Part shown: in pieces, positions 36,398 through 44,660 of the stretch
Layout of the letters: each line of letters opens with the position of its first letter
How positions within the stretch are numbered: the first letter of the stretch is position 1
Assembly (NCBI GenBank): GCA_910578175.1
Contig: CAJTPF010000007.1
Location: forward strand, 28,321-92,320
Source of the DNA: an uncultured Lachnospiraceae bacterium
GTDB taxonomy: Bacteria > Bacillota > Clostridia > Lachnospirales > Lachnospiraceae
Length of the DNA: 64,000 bases
Direction of reading: 5' to 3'
Made by a program: the position numbers and the translations under genes
Notes under the pieces: model-generated
The model's database searches: none
Seen by the model: the letters and a program-made list of their open reading frames with translations, nothing else
Told to the model about the DNA's origin: nothing

Positions 36398-38690
36398 GAC
36401 AAAAACAAAATGGGAATCCATTGTTTCAGCTGGAGATCTTTCAAGGATTCGAACCTTAAGGAGTAAAACATTCATTGAATCTAAAGAACGGCGTGCTGCA
36501 CTCCCAGAACTGATTGAAGAAGGCTGGGAGGAATTTAAAAGTTATAAAAACAATAAATTTGTCGGTGTACGTAAAAATAAAAAATTCGACGAAGTATTTG
36601 AGGATCGCGTATGGTGCTTGTTTGCAAGGCTCGGTTTTACTTATCTAAATAAAGATCGTTATTTTGAAATGTCATATGACTATCAAAACCCGAATATCAC
36701 CCAGCAAATAGATGTTTTTGCTGCAGATGATGAAACTGTAGTTATTGTAGAATGCAAAGCGGCAGAAACTATAAGAGATGGCGTTTTCAAAAAGACACTA
36801 GAGGCATTTCATGGTCAAATGAGCGGACTTCGTCGTGAGGCTCAAACGCATTTTCCAAAGGCAAAAGTGAAATTTATTTGGGCAACACATAATTTCATTA
36901 TTTCTCCAGCAGATCAAACAAAAATGCGCGAATGGGATATCATTCATTTCAGTGATGCAGTTATCAATTATTACTACGAATTAGTTAAACATTTAGGCAC
37001 TTGTGCTCGTTATCAACTTTTGGGCAATCTGTTTGCGAATCAAGAAATCCGTAACATGGATGATAAAATCCCAGCAATACAAGGCGAAATGGGTGGGCAT
37101 AAATACTATTCGTTTTCGATTGAACCGGAACGTCTTTTTAAAATAGGATATGTACTTCACCGAAATGAAGCCAACAAAAACATGATGCCAACCTATCAGC
37201 GTCTGATAAAAAAGAAGCGTCTTTCTGATGTACAAAAATTTATAAACGATGGAGGCTATTTTCCTAATTCGCTGATTATTAGTATTGATTCTGGTGGCAA
37301 GGGATTGCAGTTTGATATGTCAAGCACAAAGGTTGAAGGTGCACATTCACGACTTGGCATATTACATCTACCAAAAAGGTACCGCTCTGCATACATTATT
37401 GATGGACAGCATCGCTTGTACGGTTATTCGGATTCTGATTATGCAAGCACTGATAGCATACCTGTTATTGCATTTGTTGATTTAGATAGACAGGAGCAAA
37501 TTAAGCTATTTATGGATATTAATGAGAATCAAAAAGCTGTTCCCAAAACACTTCGCGTTACATTGAATGCTGATATGCTTTGGGATTCTGATGATCATAA
37601 TGAGCGTCGGCAGGCATTGCGCTCAAAAATTGCCCAGATGTTTGGTGAGGAAGAAACTTCGCCGTTAATGGGACGAGTTGTTATTGGTGAAGATGAGAAA
37701 TCCTTAATTAGATGTATTACGGTGGAAGCTATACAAACTGCACTTAAAAAATGTAACTTTATGACGCAATTTGGAAAAAAGAACAGCATAGTTAAAGATG
37801 GTACTTTTGACGTTGGTGAAAACTCAGGCACTTGTGATTTGCTTTACCCTTTCTTAGAGGGATGCTTGCGTTATGTGAAAAACGAAGTAACAGAAGAGTG
37901 GGCACGGGGAGACAGTAATGATGGTATGTTAACAATGAACCGTGGTATACAAGCAGTTATTCGCATTATCAATGATATCGTCAATCATCTCATTGATTGT
38001 AAAGAAATCTTTCCCAAAACACAAAAAACAGAAGAACTGGTAAAACAAGTAGCATTCTACCTAGATCCCTTAAATGAATATCTCAATAGATTGACACAGC
38101 AAGAACGTAAGGAGCTTAGAGGATATTTTGGCGGTGGTGCAGACACTCGTTTTTGGAGGGCTTTCCAGCGCGAAATTGCAAAAGTACGCCCCAACTTTAA
38201 TCCTGATGGTCTAAAGGAATATTGGGAAAACGAAGCTAAAACCTATAACGCTGATTCGATGACATATCTTCGTGAGATTGAAGCTTGGATAAAAAAAACA
38301 ATTAAGATTTCGCTCATGGAAAAATACGGAGATAACTGGGAAATTAAATCGCTTCCCAAGGCTATCTACAAAAGAGCAAAAGGCGTTGCTGACGAACGAA
38401 ACTACGACAGTATTACCTCTGGCGACGGAACTAATACAATATCTATATGGGATTGTATCACTCTTAAAGAGTGCAAAGAAGTGGTTACTGTGGGTAGTCA
38501 CTGGACAGAGTTATTTGAAACTCAATTAACACGCCCTGAAGATGAAAAGATAAGTGGCGGCAAAACAGAACGTACAAAATGGATAGGGCAAGTAGAGCGC
38601 TTAAAAAATAAATTAAATATGCCGTCCCATAGTATAACGAGTGCAGAGTTTGAGTTTATCAAATCTATACATATCTGGATCAAAGAATAA
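36390..38690 (+). CDS. PD-(D/E)XK-like nuclease fused to a DGQHR (DndB-like) domain
   Basis: 766 residues, overlapping the methyltransferase stop by 8 bases, with GGAGGG upstream. Residues about 60-200 look like a PD-(D/E)XK restriction fold: QQIDVFAADDETVVIVECKA gives the D ... E-x-K spacing (near 110-130). Residues about 280-480 carry the DGQHR signature YIIDGQHRLYGYSDSD near 335, then VIAFVDLDRQEQIKLFMDIN and NQKAVPKTLR, the ParB/DUF262-related family that includes DndB. The last 200 residues are helical and unrecognised. No dndACDE genes are nearby. With the adjacent methyltransferase, restriction of unmodified DNA is the best guess. Confidence 0.8.
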   Translation: MNKTKTKWESIVSAGDLSRIRTLRSKTFIESKERRAALPELIEEGWEEFKSYKNNKFVGVRKNKKFDEVFEDRVWCLFARLGFTYLNKDRYFEMSYDYQNPNITQQIDVFAADDETVVIVECKAAETIRDGVFKKTLEAFHGQMSGLRREAQTHFPKAKVKFIWATHNFIISPADQTKMREWDIIHFSDAVINYYYELVKHLGTCARYQLLGNLFANQEIRNMDDKIPAIQGEMGGHKYYSFSIEPERLFKIGYVLHRNEANKNMMPTYQRLIKKKRLSDVQKFINDGGYFPNSLIISIDSGGKGLQFDMSSTKVEGAHSRLGILHLPKRYRSAYIIDGQHRLYGYSDSDYASTDSIPVIAFVDLDRQEQIKLFMDINENQKAVPKTLRVTLNADMLWDSDDHNERRQALRSKIAQMFGEEETSPLMGRVVIGEDEKSLIRCITVEAIQTALKKCNFMTQFGKKNSIVKDGTFDVGENSGTCDLLYPFLEGCLRYVKNEVTEEWARGDSNDGMLTMNRGIQAVIRIINDIVNHLIDCKEIFPKTQKTEELVKQVAFYLDPLNEYLNRLTQQERKELRGYFGGGADTRFWRAFQREIAKVRPNFNPDGLKEYWENEAKTYNADSMTYLREIEAWIKKTIKISLMEKYGDNWEIKSLPKAIYKRAKGVADERNYDSITSGDGTNTISIWDCITLKECKEVVTVGSHWTELFETQLTRPEDEKISGGKTERTKWIGQVERLKNKLNMPSHSITSAEFEFIKSIHIWIKE

Positions 38691-38702
38691 TCATCTAAAC
38701 AG

Positions 38703-38736
38703 CACCGACAGTCGGAGAAATCTGTCGGTCGGTGTT
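38703..38736 (+). terminator. Terminator-like hairpin after the DGQHR gene
   Basis: ACCGACAG / CTGTCGGT stem extended by further pairing to CGGTG, followed by TTTCC. The T-run is short. Confidence 0.5.
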
Positions 38737-38754
38737 TCCTTATCCACGTCTATC

Positions 38755-39094
38755 CCTTATTATTCAATCCATCCTGACCAAAGCAGAAAATTATGGTGGA
38801 CTAAATTACAATATTAAAAAACTTGAATCCATAAAAATACGAATCAGCGAAATGAATATAGGTGAAATGTGTACACAATAATTTATGGATAAGGCAAAAT
38901 CTTATATCGAAATACCTAAGCTAACGCCTAAATCGCTATGAGTCCTTATTAGTAAGATAGAAGTGTACGAAAAACTCAAAAAGTATTCTTGTATCTGCGG
39001 CAATCCTATCATCATTCACTATGCGTTCCACCTTCCCGAACAAACTATTATACCTAAGATTGAAAAAATGCCGCTACCACAAATAGCTGCCTAA
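38755..39094 (+). pseudogene. C-terminal remnant of a large serine recombinase
   Basis: One frame, ending TAA at 39092-39094, reads NIKKLESIKIRISEMNIG, a stop, FMDKAKSYIEIPKLTPKSL, a stop, and VLISKIEVYEKLKKY then CGNPIIIHYAFHL. The pattern K-Y-x-E-I-x-x-L-T-P ... I-x-K-I-x-V-Y-E-x-x-K is the DUF4368-like tail of clostridial transposon-type serine recombinases. Two in-frame stops and no catalytic domain: a dead relic marking the right end of the cassette. Confidence 0.6.
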
Positions 39095-39130
39095 AAAAAC
39101 AACACCCGGAAAGTGTTCAGCCTTCCGGGT
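39093..39130 (-). terminator. Terminator of the amino-acid ABC operon
   Basis: Minus strand ACCCGGAA / TTCCGGGT stem followed by TGTTGTTTTTTTAGG, 54 bases beyond the last gene. Confidence 0.75.
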
Positions 39131-39183
39131 ACATACCAAAGAACATTACGGAAATGGCGGACATTTTATATAAATACTTTCTT

Positions 39184-39909
39184 CTACTTCGAAACACGCT
39201 CCAAAAATGCTTTTGTTCTCTCATTTTCCGGATGATCAAATACCTCTTCCGGAGTGCCCTCTTCCAGTATACAGCCTCCGTCCATAAACACTACCCGGTC
39301 AGCCACTTCTCTGGCAAATCCCATTTCATGGGTAACCACAACCATGGTCATGCCTTCTTCCGCAAGCTTTTTCATAACCTCCAGAACTTCACCCACCATT
39401 TCCGGGTCCAGGGCGGAAGTGGGTTCATCAAACAGCATCACATTCGGAGAAAGCGCCAGCGAACGGGCAATGGCTGCCCTCTGTTTCTGTCCGCCGGAAA
39501 GCTGTGCGGGATAACTGTCCGCTTTATCTTCAATTCCCACCTGTTTTAAAAGTTTCAGCGCCAGTTCCTTTGCCTGCTCCTTTGACATCATCTTATGTTT
39601 TACCGGCGCCAGCGTCATATTATCCATAATGGTCATATGGTTGAACAGATTAAAATGCTGAAACACCATACCCACATCCCGGCGCATTAAATCAATATTT
39701 GTAGCCTTGTCATTCAGATCCATTCCGTCAATCGTGATCTCGCCGGAAGTAGAATCTTCCATTTTATTCAGGCATCTTAAAAATGTACTTTTACCAGAAC
39801 CGGAGGGTCCGATGACGACCACACATTCACCTTTTTCGATATGAATACTGACACCCTTTAATATCTCGTTATCACCAAAATTTTTATGTAAATCATTAAC
39901 GTATATCAC
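39184..39909 (-). CDS. Polar amino-acid ABC transporter ATP-binding protein
   Basis: 241 residues from a GTG at 39909 (AAAGGAGG 13 bases upstream, overlapping the preceding gene's end). Walker A GPSGSGKST, signature LSGGQKQR, Walker B VMLFDEPTSALDPE; the last plus VVTHEMGFAREVADRVVFMD are characteristic of the GlnQ/HisP group. It energises the receptor-permease fusion encoded just upstream. Closely like the ATPase at 41.4 kb. Confidence 0.93.
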   Translation of the reverse strand: MIYVNDLHKNFGDNEILKGVSIHIEKGECVVVIGPSGSGKSTFLRCLNKMEDSTSGEITIDGMDLNDKATNIDLMRRDVGMVFQHFNLFNHMTIMDNMTLAPVKHKMMSKEQAKELALKLLKQVGIEDKADSYPAQLSGGQKQRAAIARSLALSPNVMLFDEPTSALDPEMVGEVLEVMKKLAEEGMTMVVVTHEMGFAREVADRVVFMDGGCILEEGTPEEVFDHPENERTKAFLERVSK

Positions 39910-41392
39910 TCTTACGCAGCCTCCTTTCAAACGCTGAAAACAACTTGGACAAACCTTTCACTATGATATAGTAAATAACCGCCAGCACGATAAGAGGCAT
40001 AAAGGTTTCATATGTCCTTGAGATCAGGAAATCCGATGCCTTGGTCAAATCCTGTATTGCCACATATCCCACTATGGATGTCTCTTTGATCAGCGCAATA
40101 AACTCATTGCACAATGCCGGCAGAATATTTTTCACGGCCTGTGGGATAATGATATAACGCATGGTCTGGCCATATGTCAGTCCCAAAGAACGTCCGCCTT
40201 CCATCTGACCGTTATCCACCGCCAGGATTCCGGCACGGATGATTTCCGCCACATAGGCTCCGCTGTTCATACCGAAAGTCACGACTGCCGCTACCATCGG
40301 TGCCTGACTTTTAAATACCACCATATACATGATCAACAGCTGAACCACCACCGGAGTTCCTCTTACGATATCGATATAGATACCTGCCAGAACCGACCAG
40401 AACGTCTTATGTTTTTTCCGTGTCTCCGTTAATTTCATCAATGCCAGAAGCATACCCAGCGCCACGCCGAATAACACGGATAACAGCGAGATCTTCAAAG
40501 TGACCAGAAGTCCGTCCAGCAGCATACGATAGCCTTCGGTCTCAATAAATACATATTTAAAGGTATAATATTGCTGAACAAACCAGTTGTCGGAAGTTTC
40601 CTTTGTTACGATCTCCGCATCACCGAAATACTGCTCGATCAGTTCATCATAGACGCCGTTTTCTTTTATCTTCGCCAGACCCTCGTTTAACATCAGGACC
40701 ATTTCCTCATTGCCTTTGGCCACAGCGATTCCATAGTCCTCCGGTTCTGCGGTCTCCGGATCGATTTCAATGAGTTTCAGGGTATCCCCGTTTGCAGCCA
40801 CAAATTTCTGTGCAGGACTGGAATCAATGATCACGGCATCCACGCCGCCGTTCTTCAGTTCCAGTACGGCATCGGTTCCCTTTTTAAATCGTTTCACTAC
40901 GGTACTTTTATCCGTAATGATCTCGTTCTCCTCATCGGGAGTCGCCATGATATCACCTGTGGTTCCCTCCTGAACGGAAATCTTCTTCCCGTTTAAGTCC
41001 TCCAGCGTTTTGATTTCTTCATTGCCGCTCTGGAGAATGATACATTGGTTGGCACTGAAATAAGGGTCTGAAAAGTCTACCGATTTCAGTCTGTCCTCCG
41101 TAATCGTCATGCCGGCTATGGCCGCATCGATGCCCCCGGTGGAAATGGCTCCCAGCAGGGACTTAAATTCCATATTGCTAAATTTAACCTTGTACCCCAT
41201 CTCTTCGCCGACAGCTTTCATCAGCGCCACATCAAAGCCAGCGATATCACCATTGTTATCTATATACTCAAAGGGCGGAAATTCCGCATTGGTTCCCACC
41301 ACAATGGTATTTTCACTTTTTTTGCCACAGGATGTCAGATTCATCACACACAGCATGCACAGTAAAAGTGCAAAAATCTTTCTTTTCTTCAT
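39896..41392 (-). CDS. Amino-acid ABC transporter: receptor-permease fusion
   Basis: 498 residues from ATG 41392 (AGGAGAG upstream). A lipoprotein signal (LLLCMLCVMNLTSC, lipobox Cys near 21) leads a family 3 solute-binding domain (GTNAEFPPFEYIDNNGDIAG ... IAGMTITEDRLKSVDFSDPY) to about residue 270; after a helix comes a HisM/GlnP-type permease with the EAA-like loop GGRSLGLTYGQTMRYIIIPQ. Such fusions put a tethered receptor on the channel. Likely a glutamine or other polar amino-acid importer with the ATPase that follows. Confidence 0.92.
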   Translation of the reverse strand: MKKRKIFALLLCMLCVMNLTSCGKKSENTIVVGTNAEFPPFEYIDNNGDIAGFDVALMKAVGEEMGYKVKFSNMEFKSLLGAISTGGIDAAIAGMTITEDRLKSVDFSDPYFSANQCIILQSGNEEIKTLEDLNGKKISVQEGTTGDIMATPDEENEIITDKSTVVKRFKKGTDAVLELKNGGVDAVIIDSSPAQKFVAANGDTLKLIEIDPETAEPEDYGIAVAKGNEEMVLMLNEGLAKIKENGVYDELIEQYFGDAEIVTKETSDNWFVQQYYTFKYVFIETEGYRMLLDGLLVTLKISLLSVLFGVALGMLLALMKLTETRKKHKTFWSVLAGIYIDIVRGTPVVVQLLIMYMVVFKSQAPMVAAVVTFGMNSGAYVAEIIRAGILAVDNGQMEGGRSLGLTYGQTMRYIIIPQAVKNILPALCNEFIALIKETSIVGYVAIQDLTKASDFLISRTYETFMPLIVLAVIYYIIVKGLSKLFSAFERRLRKSDIR

Positions 41393-41437
41393 TGCTCTCT
41401 CCTTCTGATATTTTATCTTCCTGAAAATCAAATATAT

Positions 41438-42199
41438 TTATGCCGAAAAATTGCTTAAAAACTCTTTGGTCCTCACATTCTGAGGATTGCCGATCACTTC
41501 TTCCGGCATGCCGTCTTCCACGACCAGGCCTTTTTCCATAAAGATTACCCGGTTGGATACATCTCTGGCAAAACCAATTTCATGGGTTACGATCACCATT
41601 GTCATATGTTCCGCTGCCAGTTCCCTGATAACCTTTAATATTTCTCCGGTCAGCTCCGGATCCAGCGCAGAAGTGGGTTCGTCAAAAAACAATACCTTCG
41701 GATTCATGGCCAGAGCCCTGGCGATGGATACTCTTTGCTGCTGTCCGCCGGAAAGCTGGCAGGGATAAGCGTTCTCCCTGTCTGCCAGTCCCATTCGTTT
41801 CAGCAATTCCCGGCATTCAGCATATACCTCTTCCTTATCCCGCTTCTGCACACGGACAGGCGCATCCGCCAGGTTTTTTAATACCGTATAGTGAGGAAAC
41901 AGATTAAAATTCTGAAACACCAGACCGAAATATCCCCGGATCCTTTTTAAATCCTTCCGCTTGGCATATACGGAATTGCCGGATGCATCATTCCATGCCG
42001 CCGCCTCTCCCATATAGCTCAGTTCTCCTCCGTCCATGCGCTCCAGCATGGTAGCACATCTGAGCAGGGTGGACTTGCCGGAACCGGAAGGGCCAATGAT
42101 GGAAATAACTTCGCCCTCATTTACGGAAATAGAAATATTCTTTAAAACGCATAAGTCGTCAAAACTTTTTCTTACATTATTAAGTTCTAATATCTTCAT
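41438..42199 (-). CDS. Amino-acid ABC transporter ATP-binding protein
   Basis: 253 residues, GPSGSGKST, LSGGQQQR, VLFFDEPTSALDPE and VTHEIGFARDVSNRVIFME, the polar amino-acid group. It ends 46 bases before the fusion gene and follows the permease gene by 12, making receptor-permease-ATPase a standard set. Strong AGGAGG. Confidence 0.93.
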   Translation of the reverse strand: MKILELNNVRKSFDDLCVLKNISISVNEGEVISIIGPSGSGKSTLLRCATMLERMDGGELSYMGEAAAWNDASGNSVYAKRKDLKRIRGYFGLVFQNFNLFPHYTVLKNLADAPVRVQKRDKEEVYAECRELLKRMGLADRENAYPCQLSGGQQQRVSIARALAMNPKVLFFDEPTSALDPELTGEILKVIRELAAEHMTMVIVTHEIGFARDVSNRVIFMEKGLVVEDGMPEEVIGNPQNVRTKEFLSNFSA

Positions 42200-42211
42200 T
42201 CCTCTGTCCTC

Positions 42212-42865
42212 CTATATGGTATAGTAATCCATTTTCTTCTCAATCCTGCCCATTACAAACGCCACCAGCAGGTTAAATACAAAATAAAACACGCCCGCTA
42301 TGATAAACGGAACCATCGTTGAAGACCTGGCGGCAATCTGTTTCGCCAGGGAAAACATCTCCACATAGGCAATGGAAAATGCCAGCGACGTATCTTTCAC
42401 CAGCGTTATGATCTCATTTGTCACCGAAGGCAGGATCCGTTTGATCACCTGGGGCAGTATGATCTTTATAAACGTCTGCCCCCAGTTGTATCCCAGTACC
42501 TTTGCCGCCTCATACTGGCCTGCCGGCATGGATTCGATCCCCGATCGGTAAATCTCTGCAAAATATGCCGCATAATTCAATACGAACCCGATGATCACCG
42601 CATAAAAGCGGTATTCGGTGGTCAGCCGTATCCGGAATAGATAATACGGTCCGAAATATACCACCAGAAGCTGCAGCATCAACGGCGTACCTCTCATGAT
42701 CGCTATATAAAACTTTGTCAGATTTCTTATAATAAAGTTTTTCGACATCCGTCCGAACGCTACCAGCAGTCCCAGTGGAAGAGTAAAGATCAGGGTCAGA
42801 AAAAATATTTTAACCGTCTCTGTCATTCCGTCCTTCATCTGAAGAAAAATATCCCATGCTTCCAT
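42212..42865 (-). CDS. Amino-acid ABC transporter permease
   Basis: 217 residues, HisMQ/GlnP family with about five helices; N-terminal MKDGMTETVKIFFLTLIFTL and the ATPase-contact loop AAKVLGYNWGQTFIKIILPQ. It forms the channel for the receptor at 43 kb and the ATPase at 41.4 kb. A hairpin separates it from the receptor gene. Confidence 0.92.
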   Translation of the reverse strand: MEAWDIFLQMKDGMTETVKIFFLTLIFTLPLGLLVAFGRMSKNFIIRNLTKFYIAIMRGTPLMLQLLVVYFGPYYLFRIRLTTEYRFYAVIIGFVLNYAAYFAEIYRSGIESMPAGQYEAAKVLGYNWGQTFIKIILPQVIKRILPSVTNEIITLVKDTSLAFSIAYVEMFSLAKQIAARSSTMVPFIIAGVFYFVFNLLVAFVMGRIEKKMDYYTI

Positions 42866-42921
42866 TATATGTACAGTTCCTTTCTTTTCCGGCTGTCGGA
42901 ATTCCGGTAAATATAAAACAA

Positions 42922-42950
42922 CTAAGAGGCTTGGAAATACAGCCTCTTAG
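42922..42950 (-). terminator. Intercistronic hairpin after the receptor gene
   Basis: CTAAGAGGCT / AGCCTCTTAG, perfect 10-base stem, followed on the minus strand by TTGTTTTAT. Likely a partial terminator that keeps receptor mRNA in excess over permease. Confidence 0.65.
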
Positions 42951-42966
42951 TCCCGTAAATCAACGT

Positions 42967-43833
42967 CTATTTATCCTTACCCAGGCAGACTTCTTCCGAT
43001 AAATCCCATTTCTCCGCAATTTTGTCAAAAGTTCCGTCCTCTACCATTTCATTTAATGTATTCTGGACTTTATCCCTCAATTCTTCATTGCCAAGCTTAA
43101 ATCCGATGGCATACTGTTCCGTGATAACGGCTTCTTTCAAGATCACAAAATCATCGCCTTTATTGGCAATCTGAAAATTAGCAACGCCGATATCCATGGC
43201 AATGGCATCCGCACCGCCGGATTCCAGATACATAAACGCCTGATTATAATCCGGTACCTGGTCAAGGGTTGCAAAAGAATCCAGCAAATCCTTACAGTCA
43301 TCAGACTGTAAAGCTTCCAGTGCCGAGGATGCTTCCTGGACTACCACCGTCTTTCCTGCAAGGTCAGACAATTTCTGAATACCGGAATCTTTATGTACAA
43401 CGATCACCTGGCTGTTATCCACATAAGGCTCAGACCATGTATATTTATCAAGCCTGTCTTCACTCATGGTAAATCCGTTCCACAAACAGGAAACCGTACC
43501 GGAATCCAGTTCCATATCCTTGGAATTCCAATCCAGAGGCTGCTTCACAAATTCCCAGTTATTTCTTTCACATACTTCTTCCGCCAGATCCAGGTCGAAT
43601 CCCACATATTCTCCATTCTCATCCAGATAACCATACGGCGGAAAAGCCGCGTCAAAGCCTACAACAAATTTTTCCGTTCCGGTACTTTCATTCCCACTCT
43701 CCGATTCATCTTCGCTAGTGGCTTTTGTTGCAGATGCCGGATCCGAATCTTTACTTCCGCATGCTCCCAGACAGAACATAAGCACGAATACCACTGTCAG
43801 GGCAATCAGTTTTTGTAATGCTTTTCTTTTCAT
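42967..43833 (-). CDS. Amino-acid-binding lipoprotein
   Basis: 288 residues. Lipoprotein signal with LGACGS (Cys near 25), a Ser/Glu/Thr-rich linker, then a family 3 solute-binding domain: VGFDAAFPPYGYLDENGEYV, ... LWNGFTMSEDRLDKYTWSEP, and GADAIAMDIGVANFQI. The ligand is a polar amino acid; a cystine/histidine/glutamine choice is not possible from sequence alone. First gene of the whole transport operon. Confidence 0.92.
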   Translation of the reverse strand: MKRKALQKLIALTVVFVLMFCLGACGSKDSDPASATKATSEDESESGNESTGTEKFVVGFDAAFPPYGYLDENGEYVGFDLDLAEEVCERNNWEFVKQPLDWNSKDMELDSGTVSCLWNGFTMSEDRLDKYTWSEPYVDNSQVIVVHKDSGIQKLSDLAGKTVVVQEASSALEALQSDDCKDLLDSFATLDQVPDYNQAFMYLESGGADAIAMDIGVANFQIANKGDDFVILKEAVITEQYAIGFKLGNEELRDKVQNTLNEMVEDGTFDKIAEKWDLSEEVCLGKDK

Positions 43834-43900
43834 AATAAACTCCTTTTTCTGTTTTCTGCCGCCTTATATTTTATTCACATAAACTCCCAAAGATAGAAAA

Positions 43901-43929
43901 ATTTTAACATACTATCACGATAAAGTAAA
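43901..43929 (-). promoter_or_regulatory. Promoter of the amino-acid transport operon
   Basis: Minus strand TTTACT, 17-base spacer, TAAAAT, about 70 bases before the receptor start. No T-box or riboswitch was seen in the short leader. Confidence 0.6.
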
Positions 43930-43981
43930 TGGAAAACTGTTGTAAAATCATATTCCCAGGATAAATTCAGACGTCCGGACG

Positions 43982-44023
43982 AAAAAAACGGACGGAACCA
44001 GCCAAAGACCGTTCCATCCGTTT
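43982..44023. terminator. Terminator after the YbjQ-like gene
   Basis: AAACGGACGGAAC and GTTCCATCCGTTT pair over 13 bases with one mismatch. T-runs exist on both strands, so it may stop transcripts from either side. Confidence 0.8.
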
Positions 44024-44039
44024 TTATTTTTTTAATTTC

Positions 44040-44351
44040 TTATTTAAATTTTACTGCCGTACCATATGCGATAACTTCTGCTGCCCCCTGCATGATGGCT
44101 GATGATGCGTAACGAATGTTCACAATGGCATCTGCGCCGAGTCCTTCCGCTTCTTCCACCATACGCTTCGTAGCCAGCGCCCTGGCATCATTCATCATCT
44201 CATTGTATGCCTTCAGTTCTCCGCCTACCAGTGTTTTGAAACTCTGGGTGATATCCCGTCCCACATTCTTTGACTGTATGGTACTTCCTTTGACCAGTCC
44301 CAGCATTTCCAGTTCTTTTCCCGTGATGTAATCAGTACTTACTAAGATCAT
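44040..44351 (-). CDS. YbjQ/UPF0145-family protein
   Basis: 103 residues from ATG 44351 (AAGGAG 11 bases upstream), giving the usual family start MILVSTDYITGKE. Further conserved parts are LGLVKGSTIQSKNVGRDI and GADAIVNIRYASS. The fold is a small beta-alpha protein that assembles into rings; function unknown, with a loose link to heavy-metal-binding annotations. It overlaps the preceding membrane protein gene by 20 bases. Confidence 0.88.
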   Translation of the reverse strand: MILVSTDYITGKELEMLGLVKGSTIQSKNVGRDITQSFKTLVGGELKAYNEMMNDARALATKRMVEEAEGLGADAIVNIRYASSAIMQGAAEVIAYGTAVKFK

Positions 44352-44562
44352 CTTCTTCACCGCTCCTTATCTCTTCGATTCGACTAATTAAAACATTTAT
44401 CAAAACGCCGACAGCTGCCAGCGGAATGACAGATAATAAAAATTTCACCGTAATGCTGATCTCATTAACCGCCATGAACAACGATATGATACCTATGTAA
44501 TATAATACAATCAGTACTGTAATAATAATGGGAGCAATCATTTTCTTTCCGTGATCTGACAT
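44332..44562 (-). CDS. Small two-helix membrane protein
   Basis: 76 residues from ATG 44562; AAAGGAG is 13 bases upstream, somewhat far, and a CTG two codons earlier is an alternative. Two transmembrane helices (IIITVLIVLYYIGIISLFMA, VKFLLSVIPLAAVGVLINVL) and a short acidic tail (RIEEIRSGEEDDLSKY). It overlaps and is probably coupled to the YbjQ-like gene. Family not recognised. Confidence 0.7.
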   Translation of the reverse strand: MSDHGKKMIAPIIITVLIVLYYIGIISLFMAVNEISITVKFLLSVIPLAAVGVLINVLISRIEEIRSGEEDDLSKY

Positions 44563-44660
44563 TGACAGGCTGAATCTCCTTTCATATTGCAATCTATACC
44601 GGATTTTATGAATATTATATCCGAAAAAACTGAAAAAGAAAACCCCCAACCGCATATTAT

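Noticed and set aside
36993..37235. Minus-strand frame in the DGQHR gene
   Set aside because: Antisense shadow, no ribosome site.
36390..38690. Complete Dnd phosphorothioation system
   Set aside because: Only a DndB-like DGQHR domain is present; no DndA, C, D or E gene exists in the window.
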